In this document: one piece after another, positions 1 to 6,477 of the stretch | Layout: each line of letters starts with the position of its first letter | How positions within the stretch are numbered: position 1 is the stretch's first letter | IMG/VR virus record: IMGVR_UViG_3300033141_001359 | Span: 1 to 50,180 of that record | DNA length: 50,180 nt | Source of the DNA: a virus | Direction: 5' to 3' (one strand) | Program-made: the position numbers and the translations under genes | Notes under the pieces: model-generated | Database searches by the model: none | Told to the model about the DNA's origin: nothing | Seen by the model: only the letters and a program-made list of their open reading frames with translations

Positions 1-114
1 CGAAGTGTACGATGATGCGCCATCGGTCGTCGAACTTGATGTTGACCAAGCCAAGTTCCGTCAATTGCCTCAGCACCCAGTCACGCCAGATGCAGGCCGC
101 CTCGTGGTGTGTCA
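1..114. repeat. terminal direct repeat, copy 1 (circular overlap)
   Basis: These 114 bases are identical to 50067-50180. A gene reads through the joint without interruption when the ends are fused. The simplest reading is the end overlap of a circularised assembly rather than a physical terminal repeat, because the repeat lies wholly inside a gene and starts and stops at no recognisable boundary. Confidence 0.95.
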
Positions 115-298
115 GCAGATGCCCCGCATATCCGCGATCCCCGCTTCCGTTGACGCGGTATGTGTACCAAACGCTCCAACCTTGTTTTCGGTCTAAATTC
201 AAGTGAGCCTTTTCTCCCCAGCAGCGCCCATCCCATTCCGGCCATCCGCAGACGGCCACCACCGCTTTAGCATTCTCCGCCCATACGTCCTTATCCAT
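1..298 (-). CDS. hypothetical protein, 5' part of a gene spanning the circular joint
   Basis: No function recognised. The gene starts at ATG 298 behind a GAGGAGGG ribosome site and continues from base 1 into 50066 down to the stop at 49975, giving 129 residues. It is a paralogue of the gene at 46943-47236: both open with a (D)K-D-(V/I)-W segment, share G-W-P-(E/K)-W, and contain the motif HEAACIWRDWV. Both are also preceded by the same GAGGAGGGATG leader. The reading frame stays open upstream of the chosen start, where it encodes a relic ASALFADGKT shared with the end of the gene at 47618. Rich in Trp and His; likely a small cytoplasmic early protein. Confidence 0.75.
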   Translation of the reverse strand, partial: MDKDVWAENAKAVVAVCGWPEWDGRCWGEKAHLNLDRKQGWSVWYTYRVNGSGDRGYAGHLLTHHEAACIWRDWVLRQLTELGLVNIKFDDRWRIIVHF

Positions 299-311
299 AG
301 CATCCCTCCTC

Positions 312-344
312 GTCTTGCCGTCGGCAAACAACGCGCTCGCTGGG
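312..344. repeat. 33-bp direct repeat with 47634-47666
   Basis: Thirty-three identical bases. In the other copy they encode the C-terminal ASALFADGK of the helicase-loader-like protein at 47618-48160. Here they sit in the gap between two other genes, still in an open frame, so this looks like a duplicated gene tail left by recombination. Confidence 0.85.
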
Positions 345-379
345 CCTTCACCCTTCAACCGCTCAATCTCGCATGTCTA

Positions 380-547
380 TCAACGGCGCTCTTCAACCTC
401 ATCTCGGTCGATCACACGACCGTCGGGCCCGGGTTGGTTGATGTAGTAGTGATTCCCGATCACTCGTTCCGTCCGCACAGTGATCCATCGACGCAGACGC
501 CGGTCATATAGATCTCCGGTCTCTTCGTCTCGCAAATAACGCTGCAT
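380..547 (-). CDS. small hypothetical protein, 55 aa
   Basis: Not recognised. ATG 547 is preceded by AAGGAGAGGTGAG, which decides the start over longer frames. The product is small and strongly charged (RDEETGDLYDRRLRRW near the N-terminus, RDEVEERR at the end), with a Tyr-rich middle. It lies one base downstream of the zinc/coiled-coil gene and is probably co-translated with it. Confidence 0.6.
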   Translation of the reverse strand: MQRYLRDEETGDLYDRRLRRWITVRTERVIGNHYYINQPGPDGRVIDRDEVEERR

Positions 548-548
548 C

Positions 549-752
549 TCACCTCTCCTTCTTGAGTTCGGCAAGCTCGGCCTTCAACCGCTCATTCTCG
601 GCCTCAAGCTCCGCGATGCGGCAGGTCAAGGTCTGGTATGGTTCCGGCCCGCGCTTGTACGAGCCGCATTTCCATTCGCCAATCCAAGGACGGCGACGGA
701 TGACGTTGTGAACCGGCGCGCCACACCAGGGACACGTATCGTATTTGCTCAT
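549..752 (-). CDS. small CxxC plus coiled-coil protein, 67 aa
   Basis: An N-terminal CPWCGAPV knuckle and a second Cys pair are followed by a short leucine-zipper-like tail (AELEAENERLKAELAELKK). The zipper coding shares 27 identical bases with the coiled-coil gene at 49575 (567-593 versus 49602-49628), so the tail has been duplicated or exchanged. Function unknown; a small zinc-binding, possibly dimeric early protein is the most one can say. Confidence 0.65.
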   Translation of the reverse strand: MSKYDTCPWCGAPVHNVIRRRPWIGEWKCGSYKRGPEPYQTLTCRIAELEAENERLKAELAELKKER

Positions 753-764
753 GGCCTTCTCCTC

Positions 765-1127
765 TCACTTGCTCTTTTGATCAGGAGCACCGGCTGGTCC
801 CTTAAGTCGAAAGGTATAGTGGGGCGGATGGCACAACATATAATTCAGCCAAGCACGCGCCGTTCTACTCGCGTTGTAACCTGATATGTGACGCGATATG
901 GAGAATCCAAACCACTGCTCCGGCTCTGACGGCCACCGATGTTGCACAAAGAAACTCGCGTGTGCTGTGTGAGGCCCCCACACCCTTGTCTCAATTGTAC
1001 CCCACATAACCGTCTTCCCATATTCTGGGCTACCGGGTTCTATGTTCTTGTGCACATCGGTTGTGTAGAAAGTCGGGGCATTCCGTCCGTAATTCATGCT
1101 CTGTCGAAACCTGAATTTTTTCCTCAT
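765..1127 (-). CDS. hypothetical protein, 120 aa
   Basis: No family recognised. Basic start (MRKKFRFRQ), aromatic-rich middle with the segment FFVQHRWPSEPEQWFGF, no membrane segment. Its ATG overlaps the stop of the upstream gene (ATGA), so it is translationally coupled to the small early genes at 1124-2103. Confidence 0.65.
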   Translation of the reverse strand: MRKKFRFRQSMNYGRNAPTFYTTDVHKNIEPGSPEYGKTVMWGTIETRVWGPHTAHASFFVQHRWPSEPEQWFGFSISRHISGYNASRTARAWLNYMLCHPPHYTFRLKGPAGAPDQKSK

Positions 1128-1315
1128 GGCTCGATTTTCTCCACAAACTCGACGACGCGGGTATGCGCAGACATATGTTCTTCCGCCGCTTCCCTTGTCA
1201 ATTTAGGATAAGCATTGGAGAGTTTATTGCCCCAGGCGTCCCATTGGCGTTTCTTGTAGGGCTTACCGTCCAGTCTGAGAATTTCAACTACGAAAATGCT
1301 CAGCGGTTTACTCAT
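1124..1315 (-). CDS. hypothetical protein, 63 aa, paralogue of 1521-1718
   Basis: Shares the plan MSK....I.V.E.L...(K/R)PYK(K/R)R(Q/R)W..WG and the ending RVVEF.E..P with the gene at 1521-1718. The two are tandem duplicates separated by one gene. Both are coupled to neighbours by ATGA overlaps. The conserved K-P-Y-K-(K/R)-R-x-W core suggests a small nucleic-acid-binding or structural fold, but this is inference only. Confidence 0.65.
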   Translation of the reverse strand: MSKPLSIFVVEILRLDGKPYKKRQWDAWGNKLSNAYPKLTREAAEEHMSAHTRVVEFVEKIEP

Positions 1316-1524
1316 GGCTTGACCCCCAGTTTTATCATGCCCGCAACCAAGTTCAGTCCGGCAGCAACCGCCTGTGCGCGTTCTGCGAGTGTCAGCTCAT
1401 CAGCAACCTCATCATAGACGATAGCTGCGCGTCCGTTACCTTCGCCGTCTGGCCCCCATATCACAATGCACTCGACGCCAGCATCGTCTTTCATGGGGCC
1501 GTTTTCATCAACCGTGTAACTCAT
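1312..1524 (-). CDS. hypothetical protein, 70 aa
   Basis: Not recognised. Acidic N-terminal half (VDENGPMKDDAG, IWGPDGEGNG), then an Ala-rich helix (ELTLAERAQAVAAGLNLVAG). Sits between the two paralogous small genes and overlaps both by ATGA junctions, so it belongs to the same translationally coupled string. Confidence 0.65.
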   Translation of the reverse strand: MSYTVDENGPMKDDAGVECIVIWGPDGEGNGRAAIVYDEVADELTLAERAQAVAAGLNLVAGMIKLGVKP

Positions 1525-1718
1525 GGCTTCACCTCTCGAAATTCTACAACACGGTCAGTTGGCCTGCATTCCTCTTCTGCGCATTGCCGGTCTTCATATA
1601 CAATAACGTCCCTGATTTGCCCTCCCCAAGAGGCCCATCGCCGTCTCTTGTACGGCTTCCTCCTCGAATTGAGCACCTCGTGTATATAGATCGTTTTTGG
1701 CGCATCACTTTTGCTCAT
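1521..1718 (-). CDS. hypothetical protein, 65 aa, paralogue of 1124-1315
   Basis: Start taken at ATG 1718, which overlaps the preceding stop (ATGA) and aligns with the start of its paralogue. The longer frame to 1781 would overlap the previous gene. Conserved core RKPYKRRRWASWGG and tail RVVEFREVKP. An insertion with Cys-Ala-Glu-Glu-Glu-Cys distinguishes it from the other copy. Confidence 0.65.
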   Translation of the reverse strand: MSKSDAPKTIYIHEVLNSRRKPYKRRRWASWGGQIRDVIVYEDRQCAEEECRPTDRVVEFREVKP

Positions 1719-1930
1719 GGCTTCCCCTCCAGAATCTTCCACGCCAATGTCTTGATATAGATGAGTGCTGACCGCGACCACCGTTCCATGATTGCCTTGT
1801 TCACCACTCCCCAGTCAGTCATCTCATCGCTTCGTATCGCTTTCGGCTCGGCAATCTCGTCAAGCAGCGTTTGTGTCGTACCTTCAAGCTCAAATGTCAT
1901 GTGTGTCGTACCTTCAAACGCAAATGTCAT
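1715..1930 (-). CDS. hypothetical protein, 71 aa
   Basis: Not recognised. ATG 1930 overlaps the upstream stop (ATGA). The first 20 codons contain an imperfect tandem repeat, MTFAFEGTTH then MTFELEGTTQ, so a second possible start lies at 1900. The rest is helical with IMERWSRSALIYIKTLAWKI. The repeat could be a recent in-frame duplication. Confidence 0.6.
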   Translation of the reverse strand: MTFAFEGTTHMTFELEGTTQTLLDEIAEPKAIRSDEMTDWGVVNKAIMERWSRSALIYIKTLAWKILEGKP

Positions 1931-2103
1931 GGCTTGACCCTCCGTATAGCCCTGCGGCTCGTCGTTACACGCTCGCCGGTGTCCAAGAACTCTAAGAGCA
2001 CAGTATCCATTTTGCCAATCTTGAGCACGCGACATGTGCGCCCCTTGAGCTTCTTGCGCACGGGGTTGTTAGCCCAATGGTAGGTGTAAAGGTTTTCTTT
2101 CAT
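1927..2103 (-). CDS. small basic hypothetical protein, 58 aa
   Basis: ATG 2103 overlaps the stop of the acetyltransferase gene (ATGA). Basic, beta-rich sequence (RKKLKGRTCRVLKIGKMDTVLLEF, then RRAIRRVKP) that resembles small SH3-like/KOW-type barrels in texture, although no family can be assigned. Confidence 0.55.
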   Translation of the reverse strand: MKENLYTYHWANNPVRKKLKGRTCRVLKIGKMDTVLLEFLDTGERVTTSRRAIRRVKP

Positions 2104-2609
2104 ATTGAGTTGCACCGCAAGGTATGAAAAAGAGGCAATTCTAACTGTTTCCGAAAGACTATGATTTTGCGTCCAGATTGTGCTATGGCTGATTCCCCCT
2201 TCCCGGCTAACCAGATACCAACGTTTTCACCCACTACATCAAAACCGAGCGCCTTCCAAAAGCCTACCGACTCCAAGTCCGCAGCACAGCGACATCCAAG
2301 CTGCGTCACAGAACGCCGCAAACCGTCTTGGCGAATAGCATCTACCAATAACCGACCCCGCTCTAGCAAGCGGGCATCGCGCTGAATGGCTATCTGTTGA
2401 ATCTTACTGCATCCGCCGCCATGCGTGGCGTATATAAATCCCACTCGGTCGTCGTTCTCCACCGCAACGAACAGTGAACCGAGACGCTCTCTGCGTATTT
2501 CCATTTCGTATCGCTGTTTAGGGATAAATCCGACAGCATGACCTTCCTTTTTTCGTAGGTCATCAATATAGGCAATATCGGCAAGTGTAGCTCGCTCAAT
2601 CCGTGTCAT
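2100..2609 (-). CDS. GNAT-family acetyltransferase, 169 aa
   Basis: Transfers an acetyl group from acetyl-CoA to an unknown amine acceptor, by family. The start at 2609 (MTRIERATLADI) overlaps the preceding stop (ATGA). Typical GNAT order: the I-x-R-A-T first strand, LFVAVENDDRVGFIYA core strands, the acetyl-CoA loop region around IQRDARLLERGRLLVDA, and the C-terminal V-G-F-W-K-A-L-G-F-D motif. The usual R-x-x-G-x-G/A loop is degenerate (RLLERGRLL). A second, distinct GNAT lies beside the terminase genes. Phage GNATs may modify host or phage proteins; the target here is unknown. Confidence 0.75.
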   Translation of the reverse strand: MTRIERATLADIAYIDDLRKKEGHAVGFIPKQRYEMEIRRERLGSLFVAVENDDRVGFIYATHGGGCSKIQQIAIQRDARLLERGRLLVDAIRQDGLRRSVTQLGCRCAADLESVGFWKALGFDVVGENVGIWLAGKGESAIAQSGRKIIVFRKQLELPLFHTLRCNSI

Positions 2610-2830
2610 ACCGGCCACCATGTTAGAACCATGCGTCCTGAGATGCGGCATTTGCGCTTGTCGCCGTTTTCAACGACGCCCGCCGTCCGAAGCTCCGAGC
2701 CGCGCCGCATGATGGCATAGTAGTCTGTAATGGCGTATCCATTGAGAGCGCCCAATGCCGCAAGCTCATGTCCTGTAGCCCCAGGCCACTGCCGAATCAT
2801 CCAGAGTACCCGTGTCTGCTGGTCGCTCAT
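2606..2830 (-). CDS. small winged-helix-like protein, 74 aa
   Basis: Predicted helices RVLWMIRQWP and GHELAAL, then RRGSELRTAGVVENGDKRKCRISGR, give the helix-turn-helix plus wing look of small phage MarR-like proteins. The last part (KRKC..SGR...TWWPV) is a common ending in such proteins. Could regulate early genes or DNA metabolism. Coupled by ATGA to both neighbours. Confidence 0.6.
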   Translation of the reverse strand: MSDQQTRVLWMIRQWPGATGHELAALGALNGYAITDYYAIMRRGSELRTAGVVENGDKRKCRISGRMVLTWWPV

Positions 2831-3168
2831 TCCGCAAAATCCTCAACGGCCCGCCTCATGGCGCGGCACACAACCGGTGGCGCGTCCGTGTGCAATTTCC
2901 GCAGATGCCCCGCCGTTGACCAGTTCGACGTAAGCCGATATTCCCACACGTTCTTCCTACGCCGACATTCAATCCGATAGCCATTGACGGGGTGACGTAA
3001 CTCCGCGATGCACGAATTGACCGCACAGATTCCCGCAGTCAGTATGAAGTCCAGCGTGCTATGCCACTGATAATCTTTCAGCACTTGCAACGTCCGCTGG
3101 AGTCGCGGTGAATTCTCGATCCTCGCAGCGTGAATCTTGCCTACATCAGGACTTTGTGGCTGTGTCAT
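2827..3168 (-). CDS. helix-turn-helix hypothetical protein, 113 aa
   Basis: Middle segment (residues ~25-65) reads LQVLKDYQWHSTLDFI, AVNSCIAELRH, GYRIECRRR, the pattern of phage helix-turn-helix proteins that sense DNA ends or act as small regulators. ATG 3168 lies behind GAGAGGGCAAG. Followed by another winged-helix-like gene, so this pair may act together; unproven. Confidence 0.6.
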   Translation of the reverse strand: MTQPQSPDVGKIHAARIENSPRLQRTLQVLKDYQWHSTLDFILTAGICAVNSCIAELRHPVNGYRIECRRRKNVWEYRLTSNWSTAGHLRKLHTDAPPVVCRAMRRAVEDFAE

Positions 3169-3177
3169 CTTGCCCTC

Positions 3178-3408
3178 TCAATCCTGCTTTTTAGCCAGAA
3201 GCGCATCCAATTCCTTCGCAATCGCTGAGTCTGAAAGATAAATTTCCACAACTTCCAAAAGCCCTGCCAGGTTTTCCTTTCCAGCCAGCCATCCGCGTAG
3301 CCAATCAAGATAAAGCAAACCCTCGTCTGTCTCGGCAATCTCATCAAGACGTTGCCGGGAATACTTGCCAAACGGCATCGTAAATTCACTGGCTGTTTTC
3401 CAATCCAT
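3178..3408 (-). CDS. DUF3820-like protein, 76 aa
   Basis: The motif MPFGKYSRQRLDEIAETDEGLLYLDWLRGW matches the FGKY-(K/R)-G/Q-x-L-x-E-(I/V) ... YLxWL pattern of DUF3820, a small domain seen alone in phages and fused to exonucleases. ATG 3408 follows TTGGAGGAGAATGTG. The frame continues upstream without a stop through a hairpin element (to 3507), but that part is repeat sequence, not gene. Probably a DNA-metabolism accessory. Confidence 0.65.
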   Translation of the reverse strand: MDWKTASEFTMPFGKYSRQRLDEIAETDEGLLYLDWLRGWLAGKENLAGLLEVVEIYLSDSAIAKELDALLAKKQD

Positions 3409-3427
3409 CACATTCTCCTCCAAATTC

Positions 3428-3506
3428 TGCGCGGCTGGCCGGACTCCCAACCGGCGGACGTTCTGACTTTTTAGTGGATTGCTCCAGCTAACGCCGCAGC
3501 CGCGCA
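3428..3506 (-). repeat. hairpin element A (79 bp)
   Basis: One of eight related elements. The ends TGCGCGGCTGG and CGCAGCCGCGCA are complementary and close a long stem. On the minus strand it begins ATGCGCGGCTGCGG and ends CCGGCCAGCCGCGCAGAATT, directly followed by the ribosome site of the gene at 3178. An inner hairpin GCCGG/CCGGC precedes the 3' arm. Interior differs from the other copies. Confidence 0.8.
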
Positions 3507-3509
3507 TTA

Positions 3510-3662
3510 TTACTTACACATCTCCTTCATCCCTGCGTCAGTCCATTCGTGAGCGACGGGGTTCCAATACCCCTCAGCAACCATACGTTGCCAATACTGT
3601 TCGCACTGGTCACATGGCTCGTTTGGGTCGCAGGGTTGCCCACAATCATCAATATTCTCCAT
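3510..3662 (-). CDS. small Cys-rich protein, 50 aa
   Basis: ATG 3662 (MENIDDCGQPCDPNEPCDQC) behind AGGGAACC. Four cysteines in the first 20 residues suggest a metal site; the rest is YWQRMVAEGYWNPV..EWTDAGMKEMCK. Bounded on both sides by hairpin elements A and B, so it is a single-gene cassette in this array. Function unknown. Confidence 0.65.
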   Translation of the reverse strand: MENIDDCGQPCDPNEPCDQCEQYWQRMVAEGYWNPVAHEWTDAGMKEMCK

Positions 3663-3681
3663 CCTGGTTCCCTGTCAATTC

Positions 3682-3822
3682 TGCGCGGCTGGCCGAGATT
3701 ATGGCCAGGGGCTTCGGCTATCTTGCAGGATAAGTGCGAGACGTAAGCGAATGTGCTTGCGTGCATCGCTCCCACAAGTAGCCGCCTCGGAACGCCCGCG
3801 TGAGTCTTTCCGCAGCCGCGCA
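3682..3822 (-). repeat. hairpin element B (141 bp)
   Basis: The longest copy. Same complementary ends (TGCGCGGCTGGCC and CGCAGCCGCGCA) with a ~115 bp unique interior. Its 5' end, as transcribed, follows the last codons of the gene at 3825. The flanking stretch gcgcatttcaatcaac is shared with element D. Confidence 0.75.
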
Positions 3823-3824
3823 TT

Positions 3825-4013
3825 TCAATCAACGTTCTTCCCTCTGCGACATTCCTCGCAATGTAGCAAATGAAACATTCGCGCAATCCTTGCCGTGATG
3901 CGGTACTGTGCCTTGTCAAGTGTTGCTCGCCATTCATGCTTGCGTACAATACCCCACTGGCCTCCGAGCTTTCGATAGAACAAACCATCAAGCCATTTCC
4001 AAAGCAAATTCAT
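3825..4013 (-). CDS. hypothetical protein, 62 aa
   Basis: ATG 4013 lies just after element C and a GGAAGAG ribosome site. Basic, helical (KWLDGLFYRKLGG, KAQYRITARIARMF) with a C-terminal HCEECRRGKNVD that may bind metal. The last codons (RRGKNVD and stop) are repeated as a relic at 5835-5873. Flanked by elements B and C; function unknown. Confidence 0.6.
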   Translation of the reverse strand: MNLLWKWLDGLFYRKLGGQWGIVRKHEWRATLDKAQYRITARIARMFHLLHCEECRRGKNVD

Positions 4014-4033
4014 GGCGTGCACTCTTCCAATTC

Positions 4034-4121
4034 TGCGCGGCTGGCCGGATTTCCCGATATTCACGAGCGCTTCGGGCCGTGCCCGGCAGCCAGTACACTC
4101 GGCTCACGCCGCAGCCGCGCA
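4034..4121 (-). repeat. hairpin element C (88 bp)
   Basis: Conserved ends as in the other copies; inner hairpin CGGGC-ACG-GCCCG on the transcribed strand. Lies between recT and the gene at 3825, ending at the latter's ribosome site. Confidence 0.8.
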
Positions 4122-4124
4122 TTT

Positions 4125-5255
4125 CTATTCCTTCTCAGGTTCAAGCCCAGTACGACTCCAAATTGCACCGTTGCACCACTCCCCATTTACTTGGTTGGTG
4201 CAGTAGTATGGAGGTCGTGCCTTCTTTTCACGCTTCCCCGCTTCGTAGTCGAACTTTTCCTGTGTGCTCTCGACTACACGCTGACGCATCTGCTGCCCAC
4301 ACTCAGGGCAAGTTGGCGGCTCCGCCATCTTCTCAAGCCAAGAGTGCAGCCGCTCCGCCTGTGCTCGCGTCAGATGCTTGTCTGGTACACAGCCCACCCC
4401 CTGTTTCAGCAGCAGGAAGTCTGGGCTGGACAACCCAATTGCCCGAATCAACGCCGCCATCTTTTCCTTCTGCTCAGGTGTGATTTCCTCTTCGCCCGCC
4501 GCTTCTGCATCTGCGGCCTGTGCTTCGCCATTGAGTACGCCGTCATCCAACGGTTCGACCTCGTGATACCCAGGCGGTGGCTCGTCCTTGTCGAATGCGT
4601 TGGCAAGCTCATCCTGGAGTTCCGCCCCTTCCGCCTTCACTGCTTTGCGTTCCTCCTGCTGCACTATCGCCTTGCTGTCGAGCACAATGTCATCCCCCTG
4701 AACCCTCACAGGCAATTGCATTTCTTCATGTGTGTAAAGACCCGCCAGTGCATCAGGAATGAGCACACGCAGTATCTTGGCCGTGCATCGCCATAGCAAC
4801 ATGACCGCGGGTTGGCTCTTGTATTGCCTGCCCTTGCCGGGTGCTTTGGGTGTCGGTTTTGTCACCCCAAGCTGATGTGCGTCGGCCATTGTGAATGACA
4901 TCTCAAGCGGGCGTGGTGTGCCGACCCGTTGGGCACGAATAACGCACTTGTCGTTCGTCATCTCAAGTATCTCGAATGATTGGAGCCGTCCGCTTTTCCA
5001 TGCAAGCGCGAGCATTGTCTTGCTATCACACGTCACTTTCCCGTGCACAACGTACAGCGATGAGAGAGCTTCCATTGCAGGCATCCCAAGCTCGCGTCCC
5101 CGTTGCACAATCACTACCGCAGTGGCGGGGGTCTTGATGTGCGCGGGCAATAGCCCGCTGTCTATCCAGACTTTCGCTCGCTTCAATTCTTGCTCAACGG
5201 GTTCAAGCGCAAGCGGTACATCCTCGCGTATCGCTACTTCCTTGCTTTCGCTCAT
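4125..5255 (-). CDS. recT: RecT-family single-strand annealing protein
   Basis: Anneals complementary single strands during phage recombination, by family (RecT/Redbeta). The 376-residue product starts at ATG 5255, overlapping the upstream stop. The family core lies at residues ~25-190: WIDSGLLPAHIKTPATAVVI, GRELGMPAMEALSSLYVVHGKV, a MLALAWKSGR segment, and MADAHQLGVTK. An acidic linker (~230-275) leads to a C-terminal region with CPECGQQM and a further Cys pair (YYC...EWC), probably a zinc ribbon not present in all RecT proteins. No classical partner exonuclease is adjacent; the VRR-NUC gene at 46264 is a candidate partner. Sits in the element-rich early operon. Confidence 0.8.
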   Translation of the reverse strand: MSESKEVAIREDVPLALEPVEQELKRAKVWIDSGLLPAHIKTPATAVVIVQRGRELGMPAMEALSSLYVVHGKVTCDSKTMLALAWKSGRLQSFEILEMTNDKCVIRAQRVGTPRPLEMSFTMADAHQLGVTKPTPKAPGKGRQYKSQPAVMLLWRCTAKILRVLIPDALAGLYTHEEMQLPVRVQGDDIVLDSKAIVQQEERKAVKAEGAELQDELANAFDKDEPPPGYHEVEPLDDGVLNGEAQAADAEAAGEEEITPEQKEKMAALIRAIGLSSPDFLLLKQGVGCVPDKHLTRAQAERLHSWLEKMAEPPTCPECGQQMRQRVVESTQEKFDYEAGKREKKARPPYYCTNQVNGEWCNGAIWSRTGLEPEKE

Positions 5256-5473
5256 GGTTTCTCCTTCACGAACTCCAATGAGCACTGAACTTCACGCCGT
5301 TCTCCAAGTGCCATTTTCTTAGCTTCGGCTTCTATGCGCTCGCCGAAGAGGTCATGGATGCAATCAGAGTATAGTCGTGCTAGCTCACAATACTTACCAG
5401 GGCCGTAACCCTCTGGAGTGCAGACCGAAAACCACCTACCGTCATTTGCATCACGAATCAGGTAGTATTTCAT
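5252..5473 (-). CDS. hypothetical protein, 73 aa
   Basis: Not recognised. Begins MKYYLIRDANDGRWFSVCTPEGYGP, a small mixed alpha/beta sequence with a helical, acidic second half. Coupled by ATGA to the gene before and to recT after, so it may assist recombination. Confidence 0.65.
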   Translation of the reverse strand: MKYYLIRDANDGRWFSVCTPEGYGPGKYCELARLYSDCIHDLFGERIEAEAKKMALGERREVQCSLEFVKEKP

Positions 5474-5712
5474 GACATCTCCTTTTCGTTCTGTGCAGCT
5501 TCAAGCTGCCGAATTCTTTCTTGTAACTGTTCATAGGTTGGACGCAGTGCTCGTTCCACGGCCTTCTTTGAGGCCGCTGCCATTTCCTGATGCCGTGCTT
5601 TCCTAGCCTCTTCACGTGTTTTGCCCGTCGCTAAGTCATAGGCGCAGGGATAGCACAAAGTCTTGTTCACAGTGGCAATACCACATACTTCACATTCTAA
5701 AACCTTTACCAT
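5470..5712 (-). CDS. CxxC and coiled-coil protein, 80 aa
   Basis: ATG 5712 behind GGGAGGATGTG. N-terminal zinc knuckle from two Cys pairs (CEVCG and CYPC) followed by a long charged helix (ALRPTYEQLQERIRQLEAAQ). Lies just after hairpin element D. A small zinc-plus-coiled-coil protein resembling the one at 549-752 in design but not in sequence. Confidence 0.65.
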   Translation of the reverse strand: MVKVLECEVCGIATVNKTLCYPCAYDLATGKTREEARKARHQEMAAASKKAVERALRPTYEQLQERIRQLEAAQNEKEMS

Positions 5713-5728
5713 CACATCCTCCCAATTC

Positions 5729-5832
5729 TGCGCGGCTGGCCGGATTCCCTAACATCCCGGCCCAGGGGCTTCAAGACCCCTACGCTGGCACTCCCCACGT
5801 GCCATCGCTCACCGCCACACCACAGCCGCGCA
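5729..5832 (-). repeat. hairpin element D (104 bp)
   Basis: Same conserved ends. On the transcribed strand the interior folds as GGCAC/GTGCC, then AGGGG/CCCCT, then GGCCGG/CCGGCC, a clear multi-hairpin layout. It is followed at once by the ribosome site of the gene at 5470. Confidence 0.8.
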
Positions 5833-5834
5833 TT

Positions 5835-5873
5835 TCAATCAACATTCTTCCCTCTGCGCTTATACGCTCTCAT
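5835..5873 (-). pseudogene. 12-codon gene-tail relic between elements D and E
   Basis: Reads MRAYKRRGKNVD and stop. The RRGKNVD-stop end is the same as the end of the gene at 3825-4013, with one base change in the shared stretch, and is followed by the same start of a hairpin element. It appears to be what is left of a cassette gene after deletion between adjacent elements. Confidence 0.55.
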
Positions 5874-5876
5874 TTC

Positions 5877-5964
5877 TGCGCGGCTGCTTGGTTCTTCGCA
5901 CGGGGTGCGACCCCGCTCTTGTCCGAAGCCCTTATGCGATCCCCGCAGCCAAGCGAGCCGCGCA
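5877..5964 (-). repeat. hairpin element E (88 bp, divergent)
   Basis: Outer stem GCGCGGCT/AGCCGCGC is kept, but the second stem is GCTTGG/CCAAGC instead of the usual GGCCGG. Interior hairpin GGGGT-CGC-ACCCC on the transcribed strand. It follows the stop of the Gp157 gene by 25 bases. Confidence 0.7.
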
Positions 5965-5988
5965 TTATTTCCTCAGCTTGTCAATCGG

Positions 5989-6477
5989 CTACCGAATCCG
6001 TACATGCTCACTGGCAACGAGCACGGCGCCGGGGACGTGTTCGCCGTTCTTGAGCGCATCGCGCACCCGTGCTTTATCAATCGTGGGTGCGGGCTGATGC
6101 CAATATTCTCGAGGCACAAGCCCTTCGTCATTGATACTCACGCTCGCCGGAGACTTCTGCACGGCCACGCTCAGAACCTTCCCCTTGATCTTCGTAACGC
6201 CCGCTACCCGCATGTTATCGAGCAAGTATAGTTTGAGGCGGGCACTTGTATTTTTCCGCGTTCGCGCCTTCCGTGCAAGCCGTTCCGCTTCCGCCCTGAA
6301 GACCTCAGCTTCACCTTCTATGTTGCGGATATACTTGGCAACGTTCTCAGCCTTGGCTTCAAACTTGCCTTCAAGGCGCTGCAAGGCGGTGACCTGCTCT
6401 TCCGTCATCTCGCCCGTCTCAACGTCCACATCCTCTAGTATCGCCAGCATTTCCTCGCTAATTTCGTAGAGCTTCAT
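5989..6477 (-). CDS. Gp157-like protein, 162 aa
   Basis: Matches the siphovirus Gp157 pattern: MKLYEISEEMLAILEDVDVETGEMTEEQ at the start, a long helix with AENVAKYIRNIEGEAEVFRAEAERL, the conserved LKLYLLDNMRVAGVTKIKG segment and the VAVQKSPASV strand near the end. Family members occur beside phage recombination genes, and one streptococcal relative was linked to phage resistance; the molecular role is unclear. ATG 6477 lies inside the end of the upstream gene. Here it precedes recT in the same direction, which fits a role in recombination. Confidence 0.8.
   Translation of the reverse strand: MKLYEISEEMLAILEDVDVETGEMTEEQVTALQRLEGKFEAKAENVAKYIRNIEGEAEVFRAEAERLARKARTRKNTSARLKLYLLDNMRVAGVTKIKGKVLSVAVQKSPASVSINDEGLVPREYWHQPAPTIDKARVRDALKNGEHVPGAVLVASEHVRIR

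Noticed and set aside
3428-3506. Hairpin element A as a tRNA
   Set aside because: The length, a GCGCGGC end and a GTTAGCTGG stretch look tRNA-like, but the loop before the 3' arm lacks GTTCRA, no anticodon arm forms, and sister copies vary from 78 to 141 bp.
3178-3507. Genes starting MRGCG... at each hairpin element
   Set aside because: The ATGCGCGGCTGCGG start is the conserved stem arm of the repeat. The frames beyond it differ between copies and stop at random, while good ribosome sites lie at the later ATGs.
3870-4796. Long plus-strand frame opposite recT
   Set aside because: No ribosome site or promoter, low-complexity translation, and fully opposite a gene with clear RecT motifs.
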